A stretch of DNA of 64,000 nucleotides from Natronorubrum aibiense (GTDB taxonomy: Archaea; Halobacteriota; Halobacteria; Halobacteriales; Natrialbaceae): the NCBI RefSeq assembly GCF_009392895.1, contig NZ_CP045488.1, positions 620,001 to 684,000 of the forward strand, in the 5' to 3' direction. The notes beneath the pieces were generated by a model. The model did not search any database. It was given only the letters and a program-made list of their open reading frames with translations, and was not told where the DNA came from. Positions 1 to 8,055 of the stretch are shown one piece after another (within the stretch, counting starts at the first letter, position 1; the number at the start of each line of letters is the position of its first letter). A program made the position numbers and the translations under genes.

Positions 1-888
1 CGCGCCGGCGACGACTTCACTGCCGGCGACGGGCGCGGCGAGATTCTCGTAGAGGTCGACGTACGTCGGCAGGTCGGGAAGCGGGAACGACTCGTAGCCG
101 TGGATCGCCTCGCGGCCGGCGTCGTGACAGAGCACGAGTTTGTCCGCCATCGAGCCGTGGAGGATGCCACAGGTCACGGCAGAGTAAGCGGGGTGGACGA
201 TGCTACCCTGCCCTTCGACGAATAGGTAGTCGTGTTCGTCGCCTTTCTCGAGGATCATCTCCTCGACGGCTCCTGCGGTGAAGTCGCTGACGACCCGGTC
301 GATCGGGTTGCCCCAGCCTTCGATCATGATACCCGTCTGGCCGGTCGGGATCACGGCGGCGTCGTAGCCGGCCTCGCGGGCATCGCGGGCGAGTTCCATC
401 GAGACGGTCATCTTGCCGACCGAGCAGTCGGTGCCGACGGTGAGGATAACCTCGGCGTCGACCTCGTCGGCGACACCCTGACTGACCGTCAGGTCGTCGC
501 TCGGTTTTCGGACGTCCCGAAGTTCACAGTCGTTCTCGGCGGCGAGTTCGGCGAACTCCTCGTCCTCGGCGAGGAAGTAGTGCAGCCCGGAGATAATGTC
601 ACAGCCGTTCTCGAGGGCGGTGCGGACGTCCTCGCGCCAGCTTTCCTCGAAGCCACCGCCGATCGGCGCGATGCCGATCAGCAGGGCGTCGACCTCGTCG
701 GCCTCGAGGTCGGCCATCGATTCGTAGATCGGTGCGTCCTGAACGTCGGAGACGAAGTCGTTGACGCGCTGGCCCGCGGTCTCGCGGTCGAGGACGGCGA
801 CGGCTTCGTAGTCGGCATATCGGAGGACGCCCAGTGCGGTTTTGGCTCGGTCGGGGAACTTCTCGTGTGCGAGAATTGCGACGCGCAT
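1..888 (-). CDS. DUF1611 family protein (3' end outside window)
   Basis: The reading frame opens at the ATG at 886-888 and runs off the left edge, so about 296 residues are seen and the C-terminus is missing. The N-terminal half looks like the Rossmann-like DUF1611 N-domain (starts MRVAILAHEKFPDRAKTALG). The middle carries a P-loop-like GTDCSVGKMT followed by IPTGQTGIMIEGWG, typical of the family. Relatives include bacterial DgcN, linked to D-amino-acid modification, and in haloarchaea such genes often sit beside dipeptide epimerases; neither role can be confirmed here. An ATP- or GTP-dependent enzyme is inferred from the P-loop. Confidence 0.8.
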   Translation of the reverse strand, partial: MRVAILAHEKFPDRAKTALGVLRYADYEAVAVLDRETAGQRVNDFVSDVQDAPIYESMADLEADEVDALLIGIAPIGGGFEESWREDVRTALENGCDIISGLHYFLAEDEEFAELAAENDCELRDVRKPSDDLTVSQGVADEVDAEVILTVGTDCSVGKMTVSMELARDAREAGYDAAVIPTGQTGIMIEGWGNPIDRVVSDFTAGAVEEMILEKGDEHDYLFVEGQGSIVHPAYSAVTCGILHGSMADKLVLCHDAGREAIHGYESFPLPDLPTYVDLYENLAAPVAGSEVVAGA

Positions 889-971
889 ACTCGAGCATTG
901 TCGACGGCCTATTTAACGGTAAATACTGGACCCGACGGTCGCAAGAGAATGGCAGCCAGCGGCGGTCCGTA

Positions 972-1910
972 TCAGAGCACCCGCAGTTCCGTCGTCCAGA
1001 ACGACCGATGGGCGTCCTCGAGCGCCGGTTTCGGGTCGCCGGTCGCGTCGACAGCGGCCGTCCCGGCTGGCTCAAGGCCGGCGTCGTCCACGAGCGTCCC
1101 GACGACGCCGCGCTGGCCGACGACGAACAGCCGGTCGACGTCGTCGGGGACGTGTGTTGCGAGCGCGTCCGCACAGCGCTCGAGGTGGTCGTCGATCTGG
1201 TCGTCGCGGATACGCTCGAATCGGGCCTGCGAGAAGCCGCCTTTCGAGTGGCTACCCTTGACGTCGCTTTCGAACCCGTGGTAGTCGATGCGCTCGTCGC
1301 CGTCGTAGATCCCGAGCGCGAACAGGTCGGCCCGTACGAGCGCAAGCGCATAGCGGCCGGTCGGGAGGACCCACTCGCGCTCGAGTGCGAAGCGATCCCT
1401 CCAGCTGGCCCGGTGGTCTCCGTCGAGACTCACTGGTGGCTCGAGCGTGACGCTAATGAGGCCAGCATCGTCGGCACACACTACGCAGGGGGCAGCATCG
1501 TTGACGAGCGCGGCTCGCTCGCCGAGGACGTCCTCGAGGTCGTCGGCGATCTCATCGCGAAGTCCCACGAGACCGTCGTCGCCGACGACTGCCGTCAACG
1601 CGCCTTCAGGACCCGTCCGGAACGACGTTAATCGGTCGACCACCTCGGCGAGTCGACTCCCGCGAAGCTGTTCGCGACGGCGCACCTCGAGACCGCCGTT
1701 CTCGTCGTCCACTCGCTCGAGTTCGCCCTCGAGTTGGGCGATGCGGTCCTCGAGTCGGTTCACCTCCGCCTCGGCGTCCTGTCTGGCCGTGACGGCGTCC
1801 GACCGGCGGTCGGACTCGGCCTCGTAGCGCTTTCGCAGTCGCTCGTTTTCCTCCTCGAGTTCGTCGATGCGCGCTTTCAGCGAGGCGCGGCCGAGCAACT
1901 CATCGAGCAT
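972..1910 (-). CDS. Vms1/Ankzf1-type peptidyl-tRNA hydrolase
   Basis: 312 residues from the ATG at 1908-1910; a longer frame upstream lacks family character, while MLDELLGRASLKARIDEL is the usual haloarchaeal N-terminus. Residues about 10-75 form a charged coiled coil, followed by an eRF1-like fold. The segment SKGGFSQARFERIRDDQ is the counterpart of the release-factor GGQ loop in Vms1-like proteins. Family knowledge: these enzymes release nascent chains from peptidyl-tRNA on stalled ribosomes. It lies 29 bp downstream of the DUF5802 gene and probably shares its transcript. Function is inferred from motif and length. Confidence 0.8.
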   Translation of the reverse strand: MLDELLGRASLKARIDELEEENERLRKRYEAESDRRSDAVTARQDAEAEVNRLEDRIAQLEGELERVDDENGGLEVRRREQLRGSRLAEVVDRLTSFRTGPEGALTAVVGDDGLVGLRDEIADDLEDVLGERAALVNDAAPCVVCADDAGLISVTLEPPVSLDGDHRASWRDRFALEREWVLPTGRYALALVRADLFALGIYDGDERIDYHGFESDVKGSHSKGGFSQARFERIRDDQIDDHLERCADALATHVPDDVDRLFVVGQRGVVGTLVDDAGLEPAGTAAVDATGDPKPALEDAHRSFWTTELRVL

Positions 1911-1939
1911 CTGACCGAACAGGCGAAGCGAAAATACTT

Positions 1940-2317
1940 CTAGGTTCCGACGTTCGACGGGTCGGTTCCGGGGGCCGACCACTCGCCGGTGAACGCGAGC
2001 AACTGTTGGGCGCGTTCGCGCCGGGCGAGCAACACCTCGCGAAGTGAGGGTGGGTTTCGAACGTCGGTCCCTTCGAGCAGCGACTCGGGGACCGCGAGCG
2101 TGTTCGTCGGGACGGCGTCGTCGCCGTGGACCGAGAAGTGCTGGGACTCGAGTTTCATCACCAGTGGCGCGTCGAGACGCTCGATCCCCTCGCCGCTCGC
2201 GTAGAGTTCTTCGTTGATTCGCTCGTGTTGAGCGCTATCCATGAGGGCGTGGTCCCCGTCGGTCGGAGTCACGTAGAGTCGTCCGAGATAGTAGCTCCGC
2301 GAAAACACCTCGAACAT
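1940..2317 (-). CDS. DUF5802 family protein
   Basis: 125 residues starting at MFEVFSRSYYLGRLYVTP, ATG at 2315-2317. A second ATG lies five codons upstream, but the family begins at MFE. This small acidic soluble protein family is restricted to haloarchaea and has no assigned function. Conserved-looking blocks are YYLGRLYV, ERLDAPLVMKLE and FSVHGDD. It precedes the Vms1-type gene in the same orientation, so a shared operon and a link to ribosome rescue are possible but not shown. Confidence 0.75.
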   Translation of the reverse strand: MFEVFSRSYYLGRLYVTPTDGDHALMDSAQHERINEELYASGEGIERLDAPLVMKLESQHFSVHGDDAVPTNTLAVPESLLEGTDVRNPPSLREVLLARRERAQQLLAFTGEWSAPGTDPSNVGT

Positions 2318-2669
2318 GGTATCTAGTACCATGGGTTGGCGAGGGATAACTATTGTCGACTAGAGTTAAGTCGGAGGACTATCAGGGAAGAAAAGCAGTG
2401 TGGCTGACGAGAGTGAGATCGCCGTCCGGCGTTCGTGACAGATGGCGCCGGGATGGACAGTCGATATCCCCAAGCGATCGATGTGAACGACCGCGACGAT
2501 CCAGTACTCGATTCGATGGTTTGTTCGGGTCCTCGCGTACACTGACGGCCGTGGTTCAGATCCGGATTGAACCACACCGAGTGTGACTGCAACTGTTGTA
2601 AACGCTTCAAATGAGTTTTTCAACGGTCGTGGATCGATTGAACGGTTCGAACGAAGGTCCGTTTTTTTA
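2318..2669. other. Intergenic region, no convincing gene
   Basis: About 350 bp between the divergently transcribed DUF5802 gene and the secreted-protein gene. Short open frames on both strands have no family resemblance and atypical composition, so none is called. The right end holds a T-rich stretch followed by a palindrome (see next feature), consistent with a promoter for the rightward gene. Confidence 0.5.
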
Positions 2670-2685
2670 GTATGTTCGAGCATAC
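2670..2685 (+). promoter_or_regulatory. Palindrome GTATG-ttcgag-CATAC upstream of secreted protein gene
   Basis: Perfect 5-bp arms around a 6-bp spacer that is nearly self-complementary itself. It ends 10 bp before the ATG at 2696, and its own ATG at 2672 is the alternative upstream start. A position over the transcription start would suit a repressor site; the ArsR-type regulator encoded at 3755 is the obvious candidate, but nothing in the sequence proves it. Confidence 0.4.
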
Positions 2686-2695
2686 AGAATCGACG

Positions 2696-3565
2696 ATGAC
2701 CACCACTCGGTCGGTTGCGCTCCTCGTGTTGGTCGCCACGGTCGGGCTCACGGTCGCCCCGATCGCGAGCGGTGCCGTCGTGGGAGCGTTAACGGACGAG
2801 ACGACTGCCGACGAGACGACTGCCGACACCGAACCTCCCGAGTCGGAGGCGAACACCTCCGTCTCGATGTTCATGCAATCCAGTGCAGCCGATACCGAGA
2901 ACACCGTCGAAGACGGGATGTTCGAGGCGAAGTACGACGCCGCCGACAACGACAGTCGGTCGGCGCTCGTTCGCGACCGAACGGCCTCCTTAGAGCAGCG
3001 ACTCGAGGACCTCGAGGCCGAACGCGAGCAGCTCCGCGACCAAAAAGACGACCTCCCCCGTGGAGAGTATCAGGCTCGAATGACGCGTCTGGCGGTCGAG
3101 ATCGACTCGCTCGAGCGATCCGCCGGGAACGTCGAGAACCGAGCACACGGAAGCGACGTCGAGGACCGACTCGCCCAGCTTCGAGAAAACGCGTCGGCGC
3201 TTCGCGGCCCCGAAGTAGCCGAAATCGCGCGGGGCCTCGGTGGCAGGAACGGACCTGCCGGCGGCCCGGCCGGCAACTCCGGACCGCCGACAGAGACGCC
3301 GGGAACCGGACCGAACGCCGAAACCGGACCGAACGCCGAAACCGGACCGAACGCCGAAACCGGACCACAGGAACCACCATCTGGGAACGGTCCGAACACC
3401 GAGACGGAGGTAGATTCCGGTCCGCAGGCAAACCAGCCCGAAACCGAACCGAACGCCGGGGCCGGGGACGACACCGAGTCGGAAGCCACCGCAGAAACGG
3501 GATCGAATGCTGACTCGAGTCCCGGCTCGAACGGCGGAAATGGATCGGGTAACGATCAGTTGTAA
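2696..3565 (+). CDS. Secreted coiled-coil protein with Gly/Pro/Asn-rich tail
   Basis: 289 residues from the ATG at 2696; the ATG at 2672 would put a charged stretch before the signal peptide and overlaps a palindrome. A Sec-type signal (TTTRSVALLVLVATVGLTVAPIASGA) is followed by an acidic Thr/Glu region. A charged coiled coil occupies about residues 95-155, with LEQRLEDLEAEREQLRDQKDD in its core (quoted in part). The low-complexity tail holds three tandem GPNAET repeats and ends GNGSGNDQL. No enzymatic motif is seen. It resembles cell-surface proteins of unknown function that occur beside HTH regulators in haloarchaea. Confidence 0.7.
   Translation: MTTTRSVALLVLVATVGLTVAPIASGAVVGALTDETTADETTADTEPPESEANTSVSMFMQSSAADTENTVEDGMFEAKYDAADNDSRSALVRDRTASLEQRLEDLEAEREQLRDQKDDLPRGEYQARMTRLAVEIDSLERSAGNVENRAHGSDVEDRLAQLRENASALRGPEVAEIARGLGGRNGPAGGPAGNSGPPTETPGTGPNAETGPNAETGPNAETGPQEPPSGNGPNTETEVDSGPQANQPETEPNAGAGDDTESEATAETGSNADSSPGSNGGNGSGNDQL
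3305..3358 (+). repeat. Three tandem 18-bp repeats encoding (T)GPNAE
   Basis: Three exact copies of accggaccgaacgccgaa at 3305, 3323 and 3341, inside the tail of the secreted protein. Degenerate relatives follow near 3390 and 3446. The unit is a multiple of three, so copy-number change would keep the frame. Confidence 0.9.
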
Positions 3566-3754
3566 CAACGACTGAAACGATTTACTGGCTACGATAGGCG
3601 ACGACTAAGACCGTTCACTCCGTTTCAACCGACTCGTCTTCAAGGGCTGTACAGGCCGATCGTTTGGCCAGTGTGGGACGGTAACGACTGTGAATCAGTC
3701 CGCACCAGCGGCGAGCAGACACGTTTTTCAGCGCCGACCCCCAACTTTCACGTG

Positions 3755-4414
3755 ATGGATTCCGCCGAACTGCTGGATTTGCTGGGAAACGAAAACCGGA
3801 GACGCATTCTCCGGTTGCTCGCCCGCAAACCCTGTTACGTCACCGAAATCTCTGATTATCTCGGCGTGAGTCCCAAAGCGGTCATCGAACATCTCCGAAA
3901 ACTCGAGGATGCCGGCTTGATCGAGAGCCGGGTCGACGATCAACGGCGGAAGTACTTCCATATCGCTCGCCACGTTCGCCTCGAGGTCAACGTTTCGCCG
4001 TATGGCTTCGCGAGTAAGAGCGCCTATCCCGCAAACAGTAATCTGGATATGACGGCTTGTCGACATCTCACGCTCGACGTGTTCGCCGACGAGACGGACG
4101 AACTCGACGACCTGTTGCGCGTGCTCGAGGACTTAGAGCAACTCGAGAACGAGCTTTCGCTGGCCCAGCGGTGGGTTCAGGGCCAGCTCTGTGACGTGCT
4201 CGATCGCATCTCAGAAACGGCCGGGACTGGCCCCGAAAGCCGGATCTACGCCGACGTGCTGGCGAGCATTCGAACGGAGCCGAAGTCGGTCGGCAAACTC
4301 AGCCGGGACGTCGACGCGCCCCGTGAGGTCGTTGCCGAACTGCTCGAGTCGATGGCCGATGAAGGGATCGTCCAGCGGACCGAACGCGGCTGGGAACTCA
4401 CTGCGAGTGAGTAA
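3755..4414 (+). CDS. ArsR-type winged-helix transcription regulator
   Basis: 220 residues from ATG 3755 (MDSAELLDLLGNENRRRILR); the extra upstream codons in frame lack similarity. An N-terminal winged helix covers residues 1-70, with recognition segment YLGVSPKAVIEHLRKLEDAG. The linker region is helical. A second winged-helix-like segment lies near the C-terminus (PKSVGKLSRDVDAPREVV and GIVQRTERGWELT). It follows the secreted coiled-coil gene by 190 bp in the same direction and may control it. Two cysteines (CYVTE, TACRH) are present, but there is no obvious metal site, so the ligand is unknown. Confidence 0.8.
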   Translation: MDSAELLDLLGNENRRRILRLLARKPCYVTEISDYLGVSPKAVIEHLRKLEDAGLIESRVDDQRRKYFHIARHVRLEVNVSPYGFASKSAYPANSNLDMTACRHLTLDVFADETDELDDLLRVLEDLEQLENELSLAQRWVQGQLCDVLDRISETAGTGPESRIYADVLASIRTEPKSVGKLSRDVDAPREVVAELLESMADEGIVQRTERGWELTASE

Positions 4415-4445
4415 GCGTCGTCGCTGACGATCGTCACCGTTCGTA

Positions 4446-5009
4446 TCAAATTTCGCGGGTCAACCCGTCTCGCAAGTCGCGACCGAAGTAGTAGCCGACG
4501 AGCGACGCGACCAACCCGACGGTCACACCGACCGCGACGACGGCCTGAAACGACCCCGCAACGGCGAGAAAGGCGTGACTTGCGACTGCCGAAACTGCGC
4601 CGACCGCTGTCCCAGCGGCCGTCAGCTCGAGATACCGTCGTTTGGACGAGAGGAGACCGATCGTGAACGCGACGCCGAGGATGCCGATAATTCGCCCGGC
4701 GATCGGAATCACCGTCGCACCGGCGAACAGTCCCGCGCCGAGCAGCAGGACGAACGCGACAAACGCCTTCGGCGAGAAGTAGGTATCCACCGCAAGCCAC
4801 GACCGAAGCCCCGCAAGCCGTGAAGACGCAGTCGTCGACTCGCGGTCGTGTGCGGCGCCAGCGGCCACATCGGACTGGTCGGTGGCGGCCGACGGCGACG
4901 GCTCGGCGTCTGCGGCCTCGAATCCGGCATCCGAGAGCAGCCGATCCGTCTCCTCGAGGAGGTCGTCGGTGTCGCGGCTCTCGGTGACCTCGTCCGAGCG
5001 GTTGCTCAT
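4446..5009 (-). CDS. DUF456-like small membrane protein
   Basis: 187 residues from the ATG giving MSNRSDEVTES. The first 85 residues are an acidic, Ser/Ala-rich cytoplasmic region (SRDTDDLLEETDRLLSDAGF). Four hydrophobic segments follow, and the tail is GYYFGRDLRDGLTREI. The layout matches haloarchaeal proteins annotated DUF456, whose function is unknown. It is convergent with the ArsR-type gene and divergent from the small membrane gene at 5127, with which it shares a 117-bp promoter region. Confidence 0.65.
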   Translation of the reverse strand: MSNRSDEVTESRDTDDLLEETDRLLSDAGFEAADAEPSPSAATDQSDVAAGAAHDRESTTASSRLAGLRSWLAVDTYFSPKAFVAFVLLLGAGLFAGATVIPIAGRIIGILGVAFTIGLLSSKRRYLELTAAGTAVGAVSAVASHAFLAVAGSFQAVVAVGVTVGLVASLVGYYFGRDLRDGLTREI

Positions 5010-5126
5010 GACGAGGACTTGGACCGCCGACAGCATGGGTTTTTTCCTCGCCGAATCGTCAGCTGTCCTGTTTTTAACCCAACAGGTGGGGGCGTTTTTT
5101 CACCCCGGAAGCGGTATCACTCAGCG

Positions 5127-5324
5127 ATGAACGCCGAACTGCTCGCGTTCGGCGCCAGTGCACTCGCGCTCGGAATCGGGGTGCTGGCCGCTGCGCACCG
5201 CCTCTATCCGCGACTCGAGGTCCCCGAGGAGACTGAGGCGTCCTTAGAGCTGTTGACCGCGATGATCGCCGGCATTCTCCTGTTGACTGGGCTGGGGCTG
5301 GTCTTGCTCGGCCTGTTCGGCTAA
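5127..5324 (+). CDS. Small two-helix membrane protein
   Basis: 65 residues with two hydrophobic helices (LLAFGASALALGIGVLAAAH and TAMIAGILLLTGLGLVLLG) joined by an acidic loop. The start ATG at 5127 is the only one before the first helix. Codon use matches the neighbours and no family is recognised. It lies 94 bp upstream of gatD on the same strand and could be cotranscribed. Confidence 0.6.
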   Translation: MNAELLAFGASALALGIGVLAAAHRLYPRLEVPEETEASLELLTAMIAGILLLTGLGLVLLGLFG

Positions 5325-5418
5325 CTCGCCGCTCGACTGCTGGGATCGATCCTCGCCAGCCACGCGAGTCGACCACAGAAAGCGTGCCTTCAAGTCCGAC
5401 GCCGCGCAACGCCCACGC

Positions 5419-6669
5419 ATGAATCCAGGCGATCGCGTTCGCGTCGACCGCGCGGATCGCACGTACGAAGGCGTGTTACTCCCCTCGAGCACGGACGACC
5501 ACCTCGTCGTGAAACTCGAGGGCGGCTACAACATCGGTATCGATCGCGCCGAGGCCGACGTCGAACTACTCGCGGAGGACGTCTACGAGATCGACGGCAC
5601 CGATGCAACGGGCGACGACGGTGCCTCGGAGATCGAGTTCGACGACGACTTGCCGACGATCTCGCTCATCTCAACGGGTGGCACGATCGCGTCGACGGTC
5701 GACTACCGCACGGGTGCGGTGACGGCCCAGTTCGACGCCGAAGACGTTCTGCGCGCCGTGCCGGATCTGGCAGGCCGAGCCAACTACCGCGGGCGCGTCG
5801 TCGCCAACATCCTCTCGGAGAACATGGAACCGCCGCTCTGGCAGGATCTCGCCGACGCCGTCGCCGAGGAGATCGAGGCCGGGGCCGACGGCGTCGTCGT
5901 CATGCACGGCACCGACACGATGCAGTACTCCGCGTCTGCGCTGTCCTTTATGCTCGAGACGCCCGTGCCGATCGTCTTTACGGGCTCCCAGCGCTCGGCC
6001 GACCGACCGTCCTCCGATAACGTGATGAACGCCGTTTCGGCCGTCGAAGCCGCGAAAAGCGACTGCGCAGAGGTGCTGGTCTGTATGCACGCGACCGAGA
6101 GCGACGACGTCTGTGCGCTCCACCGCGGCACGCGCGTCCGGAAGAACCACACCTCTCGGCGGGACGCCTTCGAGACCGTCGGTGCGAAACCGCTCGGCGA
6201 GGTCGAGTACGATACCGAGGAGATCACGTTCCGTCGTGACTACCAGCAGCGCGGCGCAGTCGACCTCGAGCGAGCCACCGCCCTCGAGAGCGACGTCGAA
6301 CTGCTCAAGTTCACACCCGGGATGGACCCCGCCTTCCTCGACGTCGTCGAGGGCAGCGAGGGCCTGATCATCGAGGGCACCGGCCTCGGCCACGTCCACA
6401 CCGATCTCATCCCCCGGATCGAAGAACTGATCGAAAACGGGACGACGACCGTCATGACGAGTCAGTGTCTCTCCGGCCGGGTCTGTGACCGGGTCTACGA
6501 TACGGGTCGGGACCTGCTCGAGGCGGGTGTCGTCGAAGCCGGTGACACCCTCCCCGGAACGGCGAAAGTCAAACTGATGTGGGCACTCGCGAACAGCGAG
6601 GACGTCGAAGAGGCGATGGGGACGTCGCTGGCCGGCGAGATTCAGGATCGGTCGGTGCCCTGGGAGTAG
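5419..6669 (+). CDS. gatD: Glutamyl-tRNA(Gln) amidotransferase subunit D
   Basis: 416 residues, usual length for archaeal GatD. An N-terminal Tudor-like/AAD domain (MNPGDRVRVDRADRTYEGVL) is followed by an L-asparaginase-type domain. Catalytic signatures are ISTGGTIAST, MHGTDTMQYSA and a downstream FTGSQRSADRPSSDN. With GatE, which is encoded outside this window, it releases ammonia from glutamine to convert Glu-tRNA(Gln) to Gln-tRNA(Gln), the route archaea use instead of a GlnRS. The reading frame is intact. Confidence 0.95.
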   Translation: MNPGDRVRVDRADRTYEGVLLPSSTDDHLVVKLEGGYNIGIDRAEADVELLAEDVYEIDGTDATGDDGASEIEFDDDLPTISLISTGGTIASTVDYRTGAVTAQFDAEDVLRAVPDLAGRANYRGRVVANILSENMEPPLWQDLADAVAEEIEAGADGVVVMHGTDTMQYSASALSFMLETPVPIVFTGSQRSADRPSSDNVMNAVSAVEAAKSDCAEVLVCMHATESDDVCALHRGTRVRKNHTSRRDAFETVGAKPLGEVEYDTEEITFRRDYQQRGAVDLERATALESDVELLKFTPGMDPAFLDVVEGSEGLIIEGTGLGHVHTDLIPRIEELIENGTTTVMTSQCLSGRVCDRVYDTGRDLLEAGVVEAGDTLPGTAKVKLMWALANSEDVEEAMGTSLAGEIQDRSVPWE

Positions 6670-6761
6670 TCAGCGCGGAGTGGCTGGCTGTTCGACGCCA
6701 GCCGTCTGATGTCCGACGTCGGGAGTGACGATTTTCCTGCTTCGGGTCGAACTGACCGCGT

Positions 6762-7706
6762 ATGAGCGATGCGTCAGCTGCCGACCCCACCATCGAGATT
6801 CGCCGTGCGACCCACGACGATTACGACGCCGTCGTCGGCTTTACGAGCGAGATCTGGGCCGACCGCGGCGGTGACTACATTCCCGACATCTACCACGAGT
6901 GGCTCGAGGACGACGACGAGACGGACAGAAAGACCTTCCTCGCGGAGGTCGACGGCGAGGCCGCGGGCATCGTGCAGGCAGTGATGCTCACGCCCGACGA
7001 GGCCTGGTTTCAGGGGATTCGCGTCGCCGCCGACTATCGGGGGCAGGGCGTCAGCCACCGGTTGAACGAGGCTTGCTTCGAGTGGGCGCGAGCGCAGGGA
7101 GCCACGGTCGCTCGAGTAATGATCTTCTCGTGGAACACGGTCTCACTCGGTGCCGCGCGGGCGAGCGGCTACGAGCCGATCACCGAGTTCCGGTTCGCCC
7201 AGCCGGCCCCCGATCCGGACGCCGAAGCGCTACAGTCGGTCTCGATCGATCCGACGGCGGCGTGGCGATACTGGACCCACAGCGACGCCCGCACCCATCT
7301 CTCGGGACTTGGGCTCGCCCCCGAGGAGTCGTGGGCCGTCAGAGAGCTCACGCGGGGCGACTTCGACCGGCTCGCCGACGAGACGGCCGTCTTCGCCGTC
7401 GACGGCGAGGCCGGCCTCGCGGGGACGGCTTACCGATCGCGGACGTTCGAGCGCCCCGTCGAGGACGAGTCGGGTGACTCGAGCACTGAAACGTGGGCCG
7501 AGTACGGCGTCGGCGCGTGGGACGACGCGGCGGCTGCTCGCTCGCTGTTCGCGGCGATCGCCCGCGACGCTGCCGCCTGCGGGGCCGACGAGACGCGTGT
7601 GTTGATCCCCGAAACCGCTCGCACCGTCACCGACGCCGCCTACGCGGGCGTCGAACTCGCCGAGGAACCGGATTTCGTCCTCGGGATCGATCTCACGGGG
7701 CAGTGA
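6762..7706 (+). CDS. GNAT family N-acetyltransferase
   Basis: 314 residues. The N-terminal GNAT domain (residues 5-150) shows the acetyl-CoA loop RVAADYRGQGVSHRLNEACF and the following RVMIFSWNTVSLGAARASGY. The C-terminal half looks like a second, degenerate GNAT-like domain (WTHSDARTHLSGLGL onward). This arrangement is common in haloarchaea and the substrate cannot be told from sequence. The gene lies 92 bp after gatD on the same strand and is convergent with the SAMP-like gene. Confidence 0.8.
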   Translation: MSDASAADPTIEIRRATHDDYDAVVGFTSEIWADRGGDYIPDIYHEWLEDDDETDRKTFLAEVDGEAAGIVQAVMLTPDEAWFQGIRVAADYRGQGVSHRLNEACFEWARAQGATVARVMIFSWNTVSLGAARASGYEPITEFRFAQPAPDPDAEALQSVSIDPTAAWRYWTHSDARTHLSGLGLAPEESWAVRELTRGDFDRLADETAVFAVDGEAGLAGTAYRSRTFERPVEDESGDSSTETWAEYGVGAWDDAAAARSLFAAIARDAAACGADETRVLIPETARTVTDAAYAGVELAEEPDFVLGIDLTGQ

Positions 7707-7739
7707 CGATTCTCACTGCGTGCTCGGCCACGATCGCAG

Positions 7740-8024
7740 CTATCCGCCGCTGACCGGCGGGAACAGCGCCAGTTCGTCGCCGCCCTCGAGTACCGTCTCG
7801 AGACCGTCTTCCTCGACTAAGACGTTCGTACCGTTCCGAAGCACGTTGATCTGCGAGCGCAGGTCGCCGTCGTCGTCGAGGACGCGCTCCTCGAGTGCGG
7901 GCCGGTCGTCGAGGAGTTCCTCGAGAGCGTCACCGACGGTGTCGCCGGCGGCCGCGTCGACGGTGGCGTGTTTGGTACCCGCGTGCTCGGCGAGATCGGC
8001 AAAGAGTTTCCAGTCCGTGGACAT
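7740..8024 (-). CDS. samp1: Ubiquitin-like small archaeal modifier (SAMP1/MoaD-like)
   Basis: 94 residues from ATG 8022-8024 (MSTDWKLFADLAEHAGTK); the extension upstream is not conserved in character. A beta-grasp fold of MoaD/ThiS type is expected from length and pattern, and the chain ends in ...LALFPPVSGG. The free C-terminal di-glycine is needed for adenylation by the E1-like UbaA. Proteins of this type are conjugated to lysines or supply sulfur for molybdopterin. SAMP1 versus another paralogue cannot be decided without comparison. Confidence 0.8.
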   Translation of the reverse strand: MSTDWKLFADLAEHAGTKHATVDAAAGDTVGDALEELLDDRPALEERVLDDDGDLRSQINVLRNGTNVLVEEDGLETVLEGGDELALFPPVSGG

Positions 8025-8055
8025 ACGTGGCGGTATCGGTGCCGAAGGCAAGTAG

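Noticed and set aside
2366-2683. 105-codon minus-strand frame in the intergenic region
   Set aside because: No family resemblance, Arg/Ser-rich, and would overlap the palindrome and promoter of the next gene.
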